From contig CM060731.1 of assembly GCA_030704615.1 (NCBI GenBank), forward strand, positions 95,276,756-95,336,755: a stretch of 60,000 nucleotides of DNA, in the 5' to 3' direction. Below, piece after piece: positions 19,030 through 30,025 of this stretch (position 1 is its first letter; every line of letters begins with the position of its first letter). The notes beneath the pieces were generated by a model that was not told the origin of the DNA, searched no databases, and was given only the letters and a program-made list of their open reading frames with translations. The DNA is from Takakia lepidozioides (Eukaryota > Streptophyta > Takakiopsida > Takakiales > Takakiaceae). The translations under genes and the position numbers were made by a program.

Positions 19030-19640
19030 TGATCCTTGGAAAAATGGCGCCGAATGTCCAGTCCAGGGCCACCCAAAATGGCTAAGTCCCTAGAGTGGCA
19101 GGCACCGAAAACCGAAATTCGGCGCCATTTTCCATTTCAAGGACCAGTCAGTTTGGACTTAGCCATTTCGGCCGGACCTGGGAAAAATGGCGCCGAATTT
19201 CCAGTTCAGGGCTCCCCAAAATGGCTAAAGTCCCTGGGTGGCTGGCACCGAAAACCGAAATTCGGCGCCATTTTTCCAATTCCAGGGCCAGTTAGTTCAG
19301 CGGACTTAGCCATGTTCGGGCCGGACCTGGGAAAATGGTGCCGAATTTCTAGTTTAGGGGCTCCCAAAATGGCTAAGTCCTAGGTGGCTGGAACACCGAA
19401 AACAATCAGCGCCATTTTTTCCAATTCCAGGGCCAGTCAGTTAGGGACTTAGCAATTTCGGCCCAGACCTGGGAAAATGGCGCCGAATTTCCAGTTCAGG
19501 GCTCCCCAAATGGCTAAGTCCCTAGGGTGGCTGGCACCGAAACCGAAATTTGGCGCCATTTTCCCAGTTCTAGGCCCAGTCAGTTCCGCCCCAACCTGGG
19601 AAAATGGTTGCCGAATTTCCAGTTCGGGTGTTTTTCATGA
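19030..19640. repeat. About 143-bp tandem repeat, 4.3 copies, with inverted GGCGCC motifs
   Basis: ATGGCGCCGAA-type anchors start at 19044, 19187, 19335, 19477 and 19604 (spacing 143, 148, 142, 127). Each unit holds GGAAAAATGGCGCCGAATTT and, about 70-90 bp on, its inverted copy AAATTCGGCGCCATTTTTCC, so each can fold back. AAAATGGCTAAGTCCC lies between them. The array lies between fragments of a decayed gene and could sit in a former intron. Confidence 0.9.
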
Positions 19641-19969
19641 ATGGCAGGTAATGCAAGTTCTCCCGTTTGGAGGAGAAAGGTCATGATGTCTTTCGACCAC
19701 CATTCTTCCTGGCATGGAGGAACCCTGGGGTGACTCATGTACACTGAACGTTATTGTGAAGGAGTGGCATGTGGAACATTTGCGTGATTGCCTTGGTATG
19801 TGGACCTTCCGCCCGGATCGCTGACCCATCCGAGTTTCAATTGAAGCTGGATGCTGAGGCCCAACAAAACGGGCTCCGCTGCCTCCGCTGGGTCCAAAAG
19901 AGGCAAAAGCACTTGCAAAAACTCAGGAAAGCGGCAGAGCTTGCTCAGGCAGGAATCAGGAGAAATTGA
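19620..19969 (+). pseudogene. Unrecognised decayed coding region, part 5
   Basis: After the repeat, fragments in two frames read SHDVFRPPFFLAWRNPGVTH and, later, VKEWHVEHLRDCLGMWTFRP, followed by EFQLKLDAEAQQNGLRCLRW and QKRQKHLQKLRKAAELAQAG, a Gln/Lys/Leu-rich helical tail with a stop near 19969. At least two frame changes are needed. It is plausibly the 3' part of the region that starts at 16.5 kb. No family was recognised. Confidence 0.4.
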
Positions 19970-20085
19970 ATGAGAAGAATAAAGGCCAAAGGAAAAGGAC
20001 AAGGAAACAGGTGGTACCGTAAAACCCCAAAAAACAGAAAAACCATCGGGGCATCGGAGGAAGGGACAGGAGGGGACCCAAGGAC

Positions 20086-20746
20086 GTGACTCGGACGACG
20101 ACTTTGTTCAAGGTCCTGCGACTGTGCTGCTACTACCAAGTCACCGATCGGTCCGGGTCCCAAGTCAGTTCGGAGTGGGAAGGCTCTGCAAGAAGTTGGC
20201 ATTTGAGGGCGAGCCTCACACGGCGGGTATTCGGCGGTGACGTTACGCACAGGCCAAAGCTAGAACCTCAACCATCATCCAATGCGTCAATGAGAGCTTC
20301 CTTGACGCTCTCGCTGCCAAGGCGAAGAAAGGTGGCACACATAGCAGCCCCCGAGGAGCACCACACATCAGTATATATTTTTTCGTACACTTCTAGCACT
20401 TTGCATCTGTATTGGCAGTATGGAGTCACAGGAAACAGATACATTGGAGTTGTCGCTACCCAGCTACCAGATCAGCCATTCGACTCTCACGACCTTCAAC
20501 ATCACGCCAACGCCCCGAGACGATGGGCCACCAATGCGACGCGTTACTTCCTTGTTGAACCCCGTACGACGGCAAGTGGAGCCTACTCGAAGTCTGATAA
20601 TTATGTTGGAGGTTGAGGCTTCGGACCCAGAGGGCAACGAAATCATGTTTGAAGGGAGCTTCAGAATGCTCAAATCAATGCGTGGTCCCAAGTTCAAGGT
20701 TGTTGGACACTATCGATGGGTTGCAGGGACCTATAAAATCATTTGA
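20086..20746 (+). pseudogene. Unrecognised small coding region(s)
   Basis: Two overlapping plus-strand frames (20086-20616 and 20420-20746) remain open. The second, 108 codons, ends with a compact segment (IIMLEVEASDPEGNEIMFEG, FKVVGHYRWVAGTYKII) that looks like beta-rich protein. No known family or neighbour supports either choice, so it may be a remnant or chance. Confidence 0.3.
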
Positions 20747-20869
20747 ATCAAGAACGAAGAGCCGAATATAGCAAGTACCATTCGCAGGATTTTGGATTTT
20801 CTCCAAATCTAGCAGCAGTCCAAGATTTTACCGCTCCTCAAGAAACTCGACGCTAGAGGAGGGGGTGAT

Positions 20870-21496
20870 GTCACGCACAATAGCCCATAAAAAACTTACC
20901 AGGAGTAAATACCAGAAGTACCAAGTTACCATGTTACGAAAGTTACCATGACTTACCGTGATTTACCATGATCTACCATGATTACCATTACTTACAAGTT
21001 ATCGGGAGTTTACCAAATTACCAAGAGTAACTTGGGAAAACACTCATGAAGCTTCATTTGGAGGAAACTTCTCCATCAAGATACCTCATTTGTTTAAGGA
21101 AGCTTCTCCATCAAGAAAAGGTCCAAATGAATTTTGTTCGCTCCCAAATTTGGCACGCACGTTGCATATGAGTCATTACATGCCTCATTAAAGAACAGAA
21201 TAAAAAAAAAAAAACACATGAGCATGCAAAACGCAGTCCAACAGGTCCCAAAGTAATAAACAGAGCCAACGGAATACATTCAACGGGTGAACGGATGGTT
21301 GCCCATCCAAATCATTTTTGTTGGCTTCCAAACTTTGCCAGGTACGTTTGAGACACCCTTCTCACAAGTCTCGAACTAATATATGAGATCAATCAAAATT
21401 AATTCGATGGCTCAACGGATGGTAACTCTCTATGAAGAGTGCATGAAGTAGAACACAAATCAAGTTTGGAGTGCCAAAAGGGAAAGAAAGAAAATG
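20870..21496. other. AT-rich spacer with degenerate TTACCATGA repeats
   Basis: From about 20890 to 21030 words such as TTACCATGA, TTACCATG and TTACCAAGA recur every 10-20 bases in irregular order. TTCTCCATCAAGA occurs twice near 21070-21117, and a run of A lies near 21203. No gene is visible. The stretch ends at the truncated LTR of element B. Confidence 0.6.
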
Positions 21497-21914
21497 GTGA
21501 TATATTTCTGTGACTATCCACGGGGGTTTCACAAACAACCATGCCATTTTATGGCGAACCACCACGAAGACCCTCGATTCCCGGTGATGGTCGCAGTGAG
21601 TCTTGCCCACCAACCACGGCCCCATTGGACCGTGGTGAGTCCCAAGACTCCCACGACCCACCACAAGATCTCCGCCCCATGGTGAGTCCTATGCCACCCC
21701 ACTAAGTCCCACTAAGCTACCTCCACCCCTGTGTGAGCCACCCCCACCGCAACTCGGTGTGCGGGGCTCCACCTAGTGGAGCGCCTCCGCCTCCAAGTGC
21801 CTTGGGCACTCAAGGGTGCTTCAGCCCCCGTACCTATTGCTGCCACCGCCCCCACCCACAGGGACAGCCCCTCTGCGTCCCGACCCCCTGCCCTCAAGGC
21901 AAAGGGCCGTGACA
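21497..21914 (-). repeat. Truncated 3' LTR of element B
   Basis: It matches about 418 bp of the 726-bp family LTR, from the GGGCCGTGACA end at 21914 down to the TATA-box region. The remaining roughly 310 bp are missing, and unrelated DNA lies below 21497. The loss removed the element's outer edge, so no target duplication can be tested. Confidence 0.85.
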
Positions 21915-22783
21915 CACACCCCTACCAACAGGGAGTCGAGTCCTCATGACTTGTCCATTTTGTAGAAACGAACATCCAAGTTGTGGCGTTCCCACATCAA
22001 GGAGTTTGTTTCCGCACCATGGCGTCCCCATGGCAAAGAACCAACCCCACACTTGACTATACTCTCCATAGCTAGTTCGGTCGACTTCCTCCAAGTCTCG
22101 GCCAAGGGTGGAGCCTCTCAAGCTCCTCCAAGTGCACTCTTCTTGGCCTACTTCAAGGCTAGGGAACAATCCTCCCCGAGGATCAAATCGCCTTACTGCC
22201 AAACAAACATTGCTTGCGATCGCCTCATGATGCCGCTTTTGGCATCACCTTGAGCAAGGGTTCAACTCGAACCCTTTTTACTACGAAGATAACCTTGAAC
22301 CAAACCGTGCGCCCCCAATACACTACAATTGGGTCCGCCTGGGAATGCTGGCCTGAGGTACGGGAACACGCCGAAGCCGCACTACGACTTCGTCCCGAGG
22401 CTACACGATTATAGTACGGTGAACGGAAGCACGTAGCTTCTGCGTTAGCCCGCCACTACAAGGCAACCCCCTCGGTAGCGCAATTATAGTACGCGCACGC
22501 GTCAGGTGCACACTAGCACGTGAACTCCCAAAGAAGGCGCAAGTTTCTTTGCTCCTTGGATGGGAGTCACCCGATTTCGGCTCTGCGGCAAACACACGCT
22601 TAATCCAATTTACCTCTCCCACTTGTAAGTTAGCATGCATTCTACACAATAGCCAACCATACCTGCATCACCTTCCAAACCAAACATAGGAGACGCAACC
22701 ATTTGGAAACCATTTCATTTATAACAAAAATTTGTACAACACAAGTTTTTGCAATCGGATCTTGAGCTAGCTAAGCCGGGCTA
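21915..22783 (-). other. 3' untranslated region of element B
   Basis: No ORF is supported. The block matches 30327-31253 of A (inverted) and 45340-46238 of C. It ends next to the LTR with a G-rich segment (GGTAGGGGTGTG on the minus strand) that takes the place of a polypurine tract. Confidence 0.75.
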
Positions 22784-23240
22784 AGCATGCATTTCCTCCC
22801 ACTGATCCAAGTTGATGTGCCCATCACGCTTTCTTCCGCTTTTGAGGTCGCCCTTCGAAAGCTGTTGCAACTGCCTCGGATGCGTTTCCCATTTTTGAGG
22901 ATGCACCCAGAGCCTCCACATGATGATAGCCCTTCCATTTCACGAGATACTCCGTTTCTTGATTCTTGAACCTCCTCGACTTAAGCACTGCCTCCACCTC
23001 GTACTCAGGTTCATTTTCATGATCCAACAGCACAGGTGGCGGACGCAACACTTGAGTGCCGATTTGGACGCGCTTCATTTTGAAGTAAGGTTCAAAAGGG
23101 AGTTGTGGAATTACCAGATGCACCTGGTGTTTGCTGGCAGCTCCAATTCATATACATCCTCATTCATAACCTTCCGGATGCGAAAGGGCACGCATACGGA
23201 GGGGTACGTACAAAATTCGGGCTCACTTCCGGAGGTAGTC
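22784..23240 (-). pseudogene. pol: Element B integrase C-terminus and chromodomain remnant
   Basis: The frame at 22824-23123 reads HENEPEYEVEAVLKSRRFKN and EYLVKWKGYHHVEALGASSK, a chromodomain with its YEVE and KWKGY hallmarks. Frames above it contain decayed GPY/F-region sequence. The last aromatic, W in ASWV in other copies, is lost here (ALGA). Confidence 0.8.
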
Positions 23241-24060
23241 GGAAATTCTTGATGTTCAACCAGACCTCCGTGCTTGCCTCAAACTTAACTTCCTCCGCTT
23301 CCGATTCGCCTGCCTTTCTACCATTTCTAGCTTTGGCAATGGTACTTTGCGAGCTTCAACAAACGCTCGCGTTCTTCCAGCACCGTGGCTGCTGCTGGTT
23401 CCTCAACATCTGGGCGGCCCAACTTGTCGGCACCAGAGGTGCTTTCCATAGACCAATATGAAAGGGAAAATCCGTGTTGCGGAGTGTTTTGTGTTATTAT
23501 AACAGAACTCTGCCGCATCCAAGTGCTCCACCAGTCGATTGGTCTGCCGACACGTAATTCCGCAGGAATGCTTGCATGTCCAAAGTGCCCTCCAAAATTA
23601 CTCATAAACTTTGTGATCGCGGTCCGAGACAATATCCTTTGGGAGTCCATGATGCTTGAAGACGTGGGCGAGTAAAGTAGACCCGTCTCCTGCGCCGTTG
23701 TCGTCTCATTGGTGGGGATGAAATGGCCCTTTTACTGAACTTGTCCACCACCACCATGATCACAACGAAATCCTTTGACAGCGGCCATAGCAGTCATGAA
23801 ATCCATTGAGACACTTTTCCAAGACCCTTTTGGAATAGGCAAGGGTTGTTAACGCCCCACCTTGCTTTTTGTACTCGCTCCGGTTTTGTTGGCATGTGGT
23901 GCATGTTTTGACATACTCCTTGGCCTCCTCCCTCAGTTTGGGCCAGAAATACTCTTCTTCAAGAGTGCCGCGGTGCGCTTGGCTCCGCCGTGGCCGCAAG
24001 CGGGCCATCATGGAATTCCCTCAAGGAACTATCTCTCATCCATCCCTTCGGCACGTAGAG
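23241..24060 (-). pseudogene. pol: Element B integrase core and zinc-finger remnants
   Basis: The frame at 23760-24011 keeps EEYFWPKLREEAKEYVKTCT and CQQNRSEYKKQ, the CC half of the HHCC finger. The frame at 23327-23650 keeps PDVEEPAAATVLEERERLL. In between, the catalytic core is shortened and frame-shifted relative to element C, so the integrase is dead. Confidence 0.75.
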
Positions 24061-25427
24061 GGCTTTTGCTTATACTGGATCAGTCAGTTTGCAAGTGGCT
24101 TGACGATTTTTTTAACCCCCATCCTAAAGCCCAGCATCACAGATTCGCCATCTTCATCCTTCCGGGTAAGCCTCCGGATCTTTCTTGGAGCATCGTTTGC
24201 CCCTGTACACCAACATGAGCTGCTGCTTCTACTTTAAAGCATCGGCCACCACATTGTCCCGTCCCGGTTTGTACTGATATCCAGTCAAACACCGCCAAAG
24301 TATTTGCCACTAAGTTTTTGGGGACTACTTAGGCTGCGTGGCAAAATACTTCACCGTGACATTGTCCGTGAACACCTTCACGGGTTGGAACCAAACATAG
24401 TGGCGCCAAAGATCAAGGCCATGCACCACCGTCTTCATTTCCTTCTCATGCGCTAGGCCACTTGTCGCTCTACTTCATTCAGTTTTTTTACTTTTGTAAG
24501 CCACTGGACGTCCATCAGATGAGTACACCCCCTACAGCGGAAGTCCGACGATCCGTATGAATCTCAATGGACGGTCGAACTCGGGATTTGAGGACTGGAG
24601 CTTCCGCCATCCGCTGCCTCAACTCGGCAAAAGCTTGACCACAAAAGGTGTTCCATACCCAGACTTTGGATTTACACAGAAAGGTCCAAAGAGGCCCGCG
24701 ATCTTGGCGAAATTTCTCACATACTTCCTGGTAATAGGAGGGCGAGTCCTAGGAAGGATCGCACTCCCGGGACCGAAGTCGGAGGCTCCCAGTCAAGATC
24801 GCCATCACCTTTCTGCATCCATTTGATACCATCCTGTGTAATCACATGCCCAGGAACTCCACTTTTGTGAACCTGAATTCGCACTTTGAAGCTTTGGCAT
24901 ACAGCTTCCATTCCCGCAATTTTGGAACACCTTTTGAGGTGCTCCAGGTGCTCTTCCTTTGTTTCGAGTACACCAGATGTCGTCGATGTACACGATCACA
25001 AAGTCATCCAGCCACTCCTGGAAAAAGGCTTGTTCATTAACGTGCTAAAGGTCGCGGGTCGATGGTGAGTCCAAAAGGCATCACCAAGAAATCATAGAAC
25101 CATACCTGTCCTGCACGCGGTCTTCTCTTCATCTCCTTCCGCCACTCGGATTTGATGGTAGCCGGAGCGCAAATTATATCCGGCTGAAATTACTTCGCTC
25201 CTGCCAAAACCGATCGTCGAAAGAGGTCGTCGATCTTGGCAAAGGGTAACGGTTCTTGATAGTCACCTTATTCAGAGCCTGTAGTCGACACACATCCGCA
25301 GCGTCCATCCTTCTTGTCTGGCGATAGCACCGGGGTCCTTTGTAAGGCTTACTCGGGCCGGGATTGTACCCCTGTGACATTAGATCCTTGAGCTGCGTCT
25401 TAGCCGACCAACTCTCTGTGGCTCAAC
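24061..25427 (-). pseudogene. pol: Element B RT and RNase H remnants
   Basis: Short frames keep RT and RNase H words in the right order ([14 protein letters not shown] near 25260, MIVYIDDIWCT near 24990, PPTSVPGVRSFLGLA near 24750), but frames change every 50-150 bases and several small deletions occur compared with elements A and C. The sequence ends at 25427, where element A is inserted, and its missing start is found at 32557. Confidence 0.8.
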
Positions 25428-26154
25428 TGTCGCGGCCCTTTGCCTTGAGGGCAGGGGTCGGGACACAAGGGGGTGCCCCTGTGGTGGGGGCAGTCGGAGC
25501 GATAGGTATGGGGGGGCTGAAGCACCCTTGAGTGCCCAAGGCACTCAAGGAGGCAGAGGCGCTCACTAGGTGGAGCCCCCGCACACCGGGTTGCGGTGGG
25601 GGTGGCTCCACAAGGGGTGGTGGTAGCTTAGCGGGACTTAGTGGGGGTGGCATAGGACTCACCATAGGGCGCAGACCTCGTGGTGGGAGTCGTGGGGAGT
25701 CTTGGGACTCATCACGGTCCAGGGGCCGTGGTGGAGTGGGCCAAGACTCACCGCGACTCATCACCGGGAGTCAAGGGTGTTCGGGTGGTTCGCCATAAAA
25801 TGGACATGGTTGTTTGTGAAACCCCCGCGGACAGCTACAGAAGTATATATAGGGAGTAGTAGTAAACCGGAGAACGGTGCAAGCCCGTTGGTGACCAAAA
25901 ACTAGTGAGTAAGCGAGCGAGCCGGAAAGCGACCAAAGAGTGGGGAGCTGTTCCGGACTGCCAACTACCAAAGGGAATTCCGCTGGTTTGAAATAGGTGG
26001 AGGGTTCTTGGGAGATCAAGGGGGGGACCGTTATGCCCCGGTGAGCAGCCGGAGCTCCAAGTTGGCCAAGCGGCCAGGGTGGGGAGTTAGGCGTGCGCAT
26101 CAAGCGAGTAACTATGACTTGAGGGGAGAGCTTACCGAAATGAGGTGCGCGACA
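25428..26154 (+). repeat. 5' LTR of element A (727 bp)
   Basis: It starts TGTCGCGGCCC and ends GGTGCGCGACA. TATATATAG at about 25844-25852 is the probable TATA box. Upstream, the U3 part has several GACTCA motifs (about 25666, 25705, 25745, 25755) and GC-rich short repeats. Confidence 0.93.
25844..25852 (+). promoter_or_regulatory. LTR TATA box
   Basis: GTATATATAGGGAG is conserved in all LTRs of this family (for example minus-strand copies near 34785, 37720, 44915 and 51155) about 300 bp before the LTR end, as expected for the U3/R border. Confidence 0.7.
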
Positions 26155-26156
26155 CT

Positions 26157-26168
26157 TGGTATCAGAGC
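26157..26168 (+). promoter_or_regulatory. Primer-binding site of element A
   Basis: TGGTATCAGAGC lies two bases after the LTR. It is the usual plant retrotransposon site for the 3' end of initiator tRNA-Met. The same site is at 34465-34476 (B), 37401-37412 (E) and 50842-50853 (C), all minus. Confidence 0.93.
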
Positions 26169-26208
26169 TTAGAGTTCAGTACGCGATCGTCTTTGGATTG
26201 GCCTCATC

Positions 26209-27817
26209 ATGGGGTCAGGCAAGCCAAAGCAAAAGCGGAACGGCCCAAAAGATGATGATCATGGTGAGCGCGATGGGGGCGACGTGTCACCGAGGCGGCC
26301 GTTTGAGGAAGCGATGCATGTTTCCGAAAACGAGGCCGCTCAAGAGCGGGAGGAATCTGAGGAGTCGGAGCCCGAGGAAGTCCCTGAGAGCTCCGACCGA
26401 CCAACAGATGCCTCCCATGCCGACAGCCTTTTGGGAAGGGTTGTTGGCGCAGTTTGGCGGGACGTTGAAAGACGTGTTGAAGGCGGCTAATGCCACTTCC
26501 ACTAAGGCTAAGTTTAAGGTGAAGCCTAAGGAACCCGGTACCTTCGAGGGCGTCCAAAATCGGAAGGCACTCGACACCTGGCTCTTGGAGCTAGAGCAGT
26601 ACTTCCGGGCGGCCAAGTTGAGTGACGAGGATCGGGTGGAAGTGGCTCCCACCTATTTGAGGGGCTATACTCAACAATGGTGGCAGAAACGCCTTCACGA
26701 CCGAGGTCTAAGCCCGGAAACCTTGAACTGGAGTGGGTTCAAGGAATTGATGAAGAGGCAGTTTGTGCCCTTCAACGCGTCCTGGCTCGCCCGGGACAAG
26801 ATGAGGAATTTGAAGCAAACAGATGACATTCAGGGATATGTCTAGGCTTTCAATGTGTTGTTGCTTGAAGTCGCGGACATGGCAGAACCAGAAATGGTCT
26901 TCAACTTTGTGGCGAGACTGGCCCCATGGGCCAGGCGGAAGTTGGAGGAGAAACCACCTAAGACTTTGAACGAGGCAATTGAGAGGGCTGCATGTTTCTC
27001 GGATGTCCCTAAGGGTGAAAAACAAGGCCGTACGGAGCTGAACCACAAGAAGACCCGGCGGGAAGGTGACTCCTTCCGACCGGAAAAGAAGTGGGATAGG
27101 CCACGCGGCGACAATGGCACGTGGAAATTGAAGGGAGGGCCTTCACAAGTCAAGGCGGCACCCGGTGCTTTGAAAGGAAAAGTGGGTGGAGCGGCCTATG
27201 GCGGACAGAAGGTGACCTTTGATAGAGTGTGTTTCAATTGCGGGGAGCCCAGGCACATGGCCAAGAAGTGCACGAAGCCCCGACAATTGAACATGACTCG
27301 GGCGACCACAAAGCTGTCGGAAGATACCATCAGTCGCTTGGTGGAAGCGGTGGTCGCCAGGACTTGCAAGGTAGGCAAATTTTCTTGTGAGTTGTATCAG
27401 GAAACTGGCCCCTTACGTAAAGGGAGTCAGTTATTGTTCGTGGATGGGATAATATCCGGAACTTACGTGTCGTTGTTGGTGGACATAGGAGCGTCGCACT
27501 CCTTCATGACACCGGCAACGGCACAAAAGCTGGGACTCCCGACAAGTGACGTGGGGGCCTCTATTGAGGTGCGTTTTGCCAAAGGAGAACCGCAATTGGC
27601 GACAAGGTTGGCGTTTGATGTTCCTCTTCAACTGGGGAGTTGGGAGGGATGTGAGAACTTCACCATCTGCGAGATTGATGGAGTGGATCTCATTTTGGGG
27701 ATGACCTTATCCGGAGCGGTCATAGATGGCCGCAAGAGAGTAGTCACGCTGCCATGTGGGAATGGTGGCGAGTTCTTACGAGTGTCGGAAACGCCCAAGC
27801 CGTGGGAGGGCGAATAA
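26209..27817 (+). pseudogene. gag: Element A gag and protease
   Basis: The start MGSGKPKQKRNG at 26209 is supported by the same start in elements B, C and E. A frameshift near 26385 moves the frame to the one carrying the capsid (FWEGLLAQFGGTLKDVLKAA, LELEQYFRAAKLSDEDRVEV, YTQQWWQKRLHDRG). A TAG stop at 26843-26845 stands where other copies have Gln. The frame then continues with CFNCGEPRHMAKKC (zinc knuckle, CX2CX4HX4C) and a protease whose active site reads LVDIGASHS; other copies have DTG, so a catalytic-motif Thr is lost. GVDLILGMT is the conserved protease C-terminal motif. Confidence 0.9.
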
Positions 27818-28899
27818 ACCTTCTGTCAGCAAGGGAGTGGGCCGTGGAGGAGGCACACGAACCCCAGTTTTTGCTTTACATTAGAGAAGTGAAAGGAGAA
27901 GGCGATGGGGAGCCGAGCCCAGATTGGATCAAGGGGATTTTGGAGAAATACCAGGATGTGATGCCGGAGGATTTACCAAGCGGCTTGCCACGCGAAGAGG
28001 AGTTGACCACAAGATTGAGGTGATACCGGGATCGGAACCGCCTGCCAAGGCGCCCTACCGGTTGAGCCACAGAGAGTTGGTCAAGCTGAAGACTCAGCTC
28101 AAGGATCTAATGTCAAAGGGGTACATCCGGCCGAGTAAGTCACCTTACGGAGCCCCGGTGCTATTCGCAGACAAGAAGGATGGGACGCTGCGGATGTGTG
28201 TCGATTACAGGGCTCTGAATAAGGTGACTATCAAAAACCGGTACCCTTTGCCAAGGATCGACGACCTCTTCGATCGGTTGGCAGGAGCGAAGTATTTCAG
28301 CCGGATCGACTTGCGCTCCGGCTATCATCAAATTCGAGTGGCGGAAGGAGATGAGGAGAAGACCGCGTGCAGGACAAGGTACGGTTCATATGAGTTCTTG
28401 GTGATGCCTTTTGGGCTCACCAATGCACCAGCGACATTTAGCACGCTAATGAACAGCCTTTTCCAGGAGTGGTTGGATGACTTTGTGATCGTGTACATCG
28501 ATGACATCTTGGTGTACTCAAAAAACAAGAGGAGCACCTGGAGCACCTCAAAAGGGTGTTCCAGAAATTGCGGGAAGGGAAGCTGTATGCCAAAGCTTCA
28601 AAGTGCGAATTCGGGGTCACAAAAGTGGAGTTCCTAGGGCATGTGATTCACAGGATGGGATCAGAATGGATGACAGGAAGGTGAGGGCCATCTTGGACTG
28701 GGAGCCTCCGACTTTGGTCCCGGGAGTGCGATCCTTCCTAGGACTCGCCTCCTATTACCGGAAGTATGTGAGAAATTTCACCAAGATCGCGGGGCCGCTG
28801 TCAGACCTTCTGTGTAAATCCAAAGTCTGGGCATGGAATACCTTTTGTGGCCAAGCTTTTGCTGAATTGAAGCAGCGGTGGCGGAAGCTCCAGTCTTGA
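27754..28899 (+). pseudogene. pol: Element A reverse transcriptase
   Basis: Three frames together hold a Ty3 [73 protein letters not shown] and the catalytic [12 protein letters not shown], then, after a shift near 28530, the thumb (EPPTLVPGVRSFLGLASYYR, KIAGPLSDLLCK). Frameshifts occur near 27800, 28010 and 28530. All catalytic Asp residues appear present. Confidence 0.9.
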
Positions 28900-29435
28900 A
28901 AATCCCGGAGTTCAATCGTCCGTTCGAGATTCATACAGATGCGTCGGACTTCGTGATTGGGGGCGTACTGATGCAAGATGGACGTCCAGTGGCTTACGAA
29001 AGTAAGAAACTGAATGAAGTGGAGCGACATTGGCCGATGCACGAGAAGGAGATGAAGGCGGTGGTGCACTGTCTTGAGCTTTGGCGCCACTATGTTGGTT
29101 CCAACCCAGTGAAGGTGTTCACGGACAATGTCACGGTGAAGTATTTTGCCACGCAACCCAAGTTGTCCCCAAAACAACTTAGGTGGCAAGATACTTTGGC
29201 GGTGTTCGACGTGGATATCCAGTACAAACCGGGATGGGACAACATGGTGGCCGATGCTTTAAGTAGAAAGCAGCAGCTCTTGTTGGTTTACAGGGGCGAG
29301 ACGGCGCTCCAAAGGAAGATCCGGAACGCTTGCCGGAAGGATGAGCTGGCAAAGTCCGTGATGCAGGACTTGAGGATGGGGGTTAAATCGCAGTTCCACT
29401 TGCAAAATGGACTGCTCCGGTATAAGCAAAAGTGA
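28878..29435 (+). pseudogene. pol: Element A RNase H and linker to integrase
   Basis: The 185-codon frame reads FEIHTDASDFVIGGVLMQDG, HEKEMKAVVHCLELW, VFTDNVTVKYFAT and NMVADALSRKQQLL, which supply the Asp, Glu, Asp, Asp residues of RNase H. It ends with a TGA in the linker (RYKQK, stop, LYVPKGGIRD), where element C reads Arg. Confidence 0.9.
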
Positions 29436-29441
29436 CTCTAC

Positions 29442-30025
29442 GTGCCGAAGGGAGGGATCAGAGATAGCCTCTTGAGAGAATGCCATGATAGCCCGCTTGC
29501 GGGCCGCGGCGGAACCAAGCGCACTACGGCACTCTTGAAGAAAGAGTATTTCTGGCCCAAACTGAGGGAGGAGGCAGAGGAGTATGTCAAGACATGCACC
29601 ACATGCCAACAAAACCGGAGCGAGTACAAAAAGCAAGCGGGGCTGTTACAACCTAGCCGATTCCGGAGGGGACTTGGGAAAGCGTCTCGATGGATTTCAT
29701 GACTGCTATGCCGCTGTCAAAAGGATTCGATGCAATCATGGTGGTGGTGGATAGGTTCAGTAAAATGGGCCATTTCATCCCCACCAAGGAGACGGCAACG
29801 GCACAGGAGACAGGGCGACTTTACTTCGGCCACGTCTTAAAGCATCATGGAGTCCCGAAGGATATTGTCTCGGACCGCGATCCAAAGTTTACGAGTAAAT
29901 TTTGGAGGGCACTTTGGAAGAAGATGGGGACGAGGCTGAAGATGAGCACCGCCTTCCGACCTACGACCGACGGCCAAACGGAAAGAGTGAATTCCGTAGT
30001 GAAGCAATTCTTGCGATGTGTATGA
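29442..30025 (+). pseudogene. pol: Element A integrase (zinc finger and core), deleted at its end
   Basis: The zinc finger has one His of HHCC changed (HDSPLAGRGG here, HDSPLAGHGG in C); the CTTCQQN cysteine pair is intact. A frameshift near 29690 leads to the core MDFMTAMPL, VVVDRFSKMGHFIP, SDRDPKFTSKF and PTTDGQTERVNSVV, so the D, D, E catalytic residues are present. The core then breaks off at 30018 and sequence of the chromodomain region follows. Compared with C, roughly 450 bp covering the core end and GPY/F module are missing. Confidence 0.88.

Noticed and set aside
25532-25905. Gly- and Pro-rich ORFs in the chromovirus LTRs
   Set aside because: They recur in every LTR on the strand opposite or parallel to U3, without domains, and are explained by GC-rich LTR repeats.
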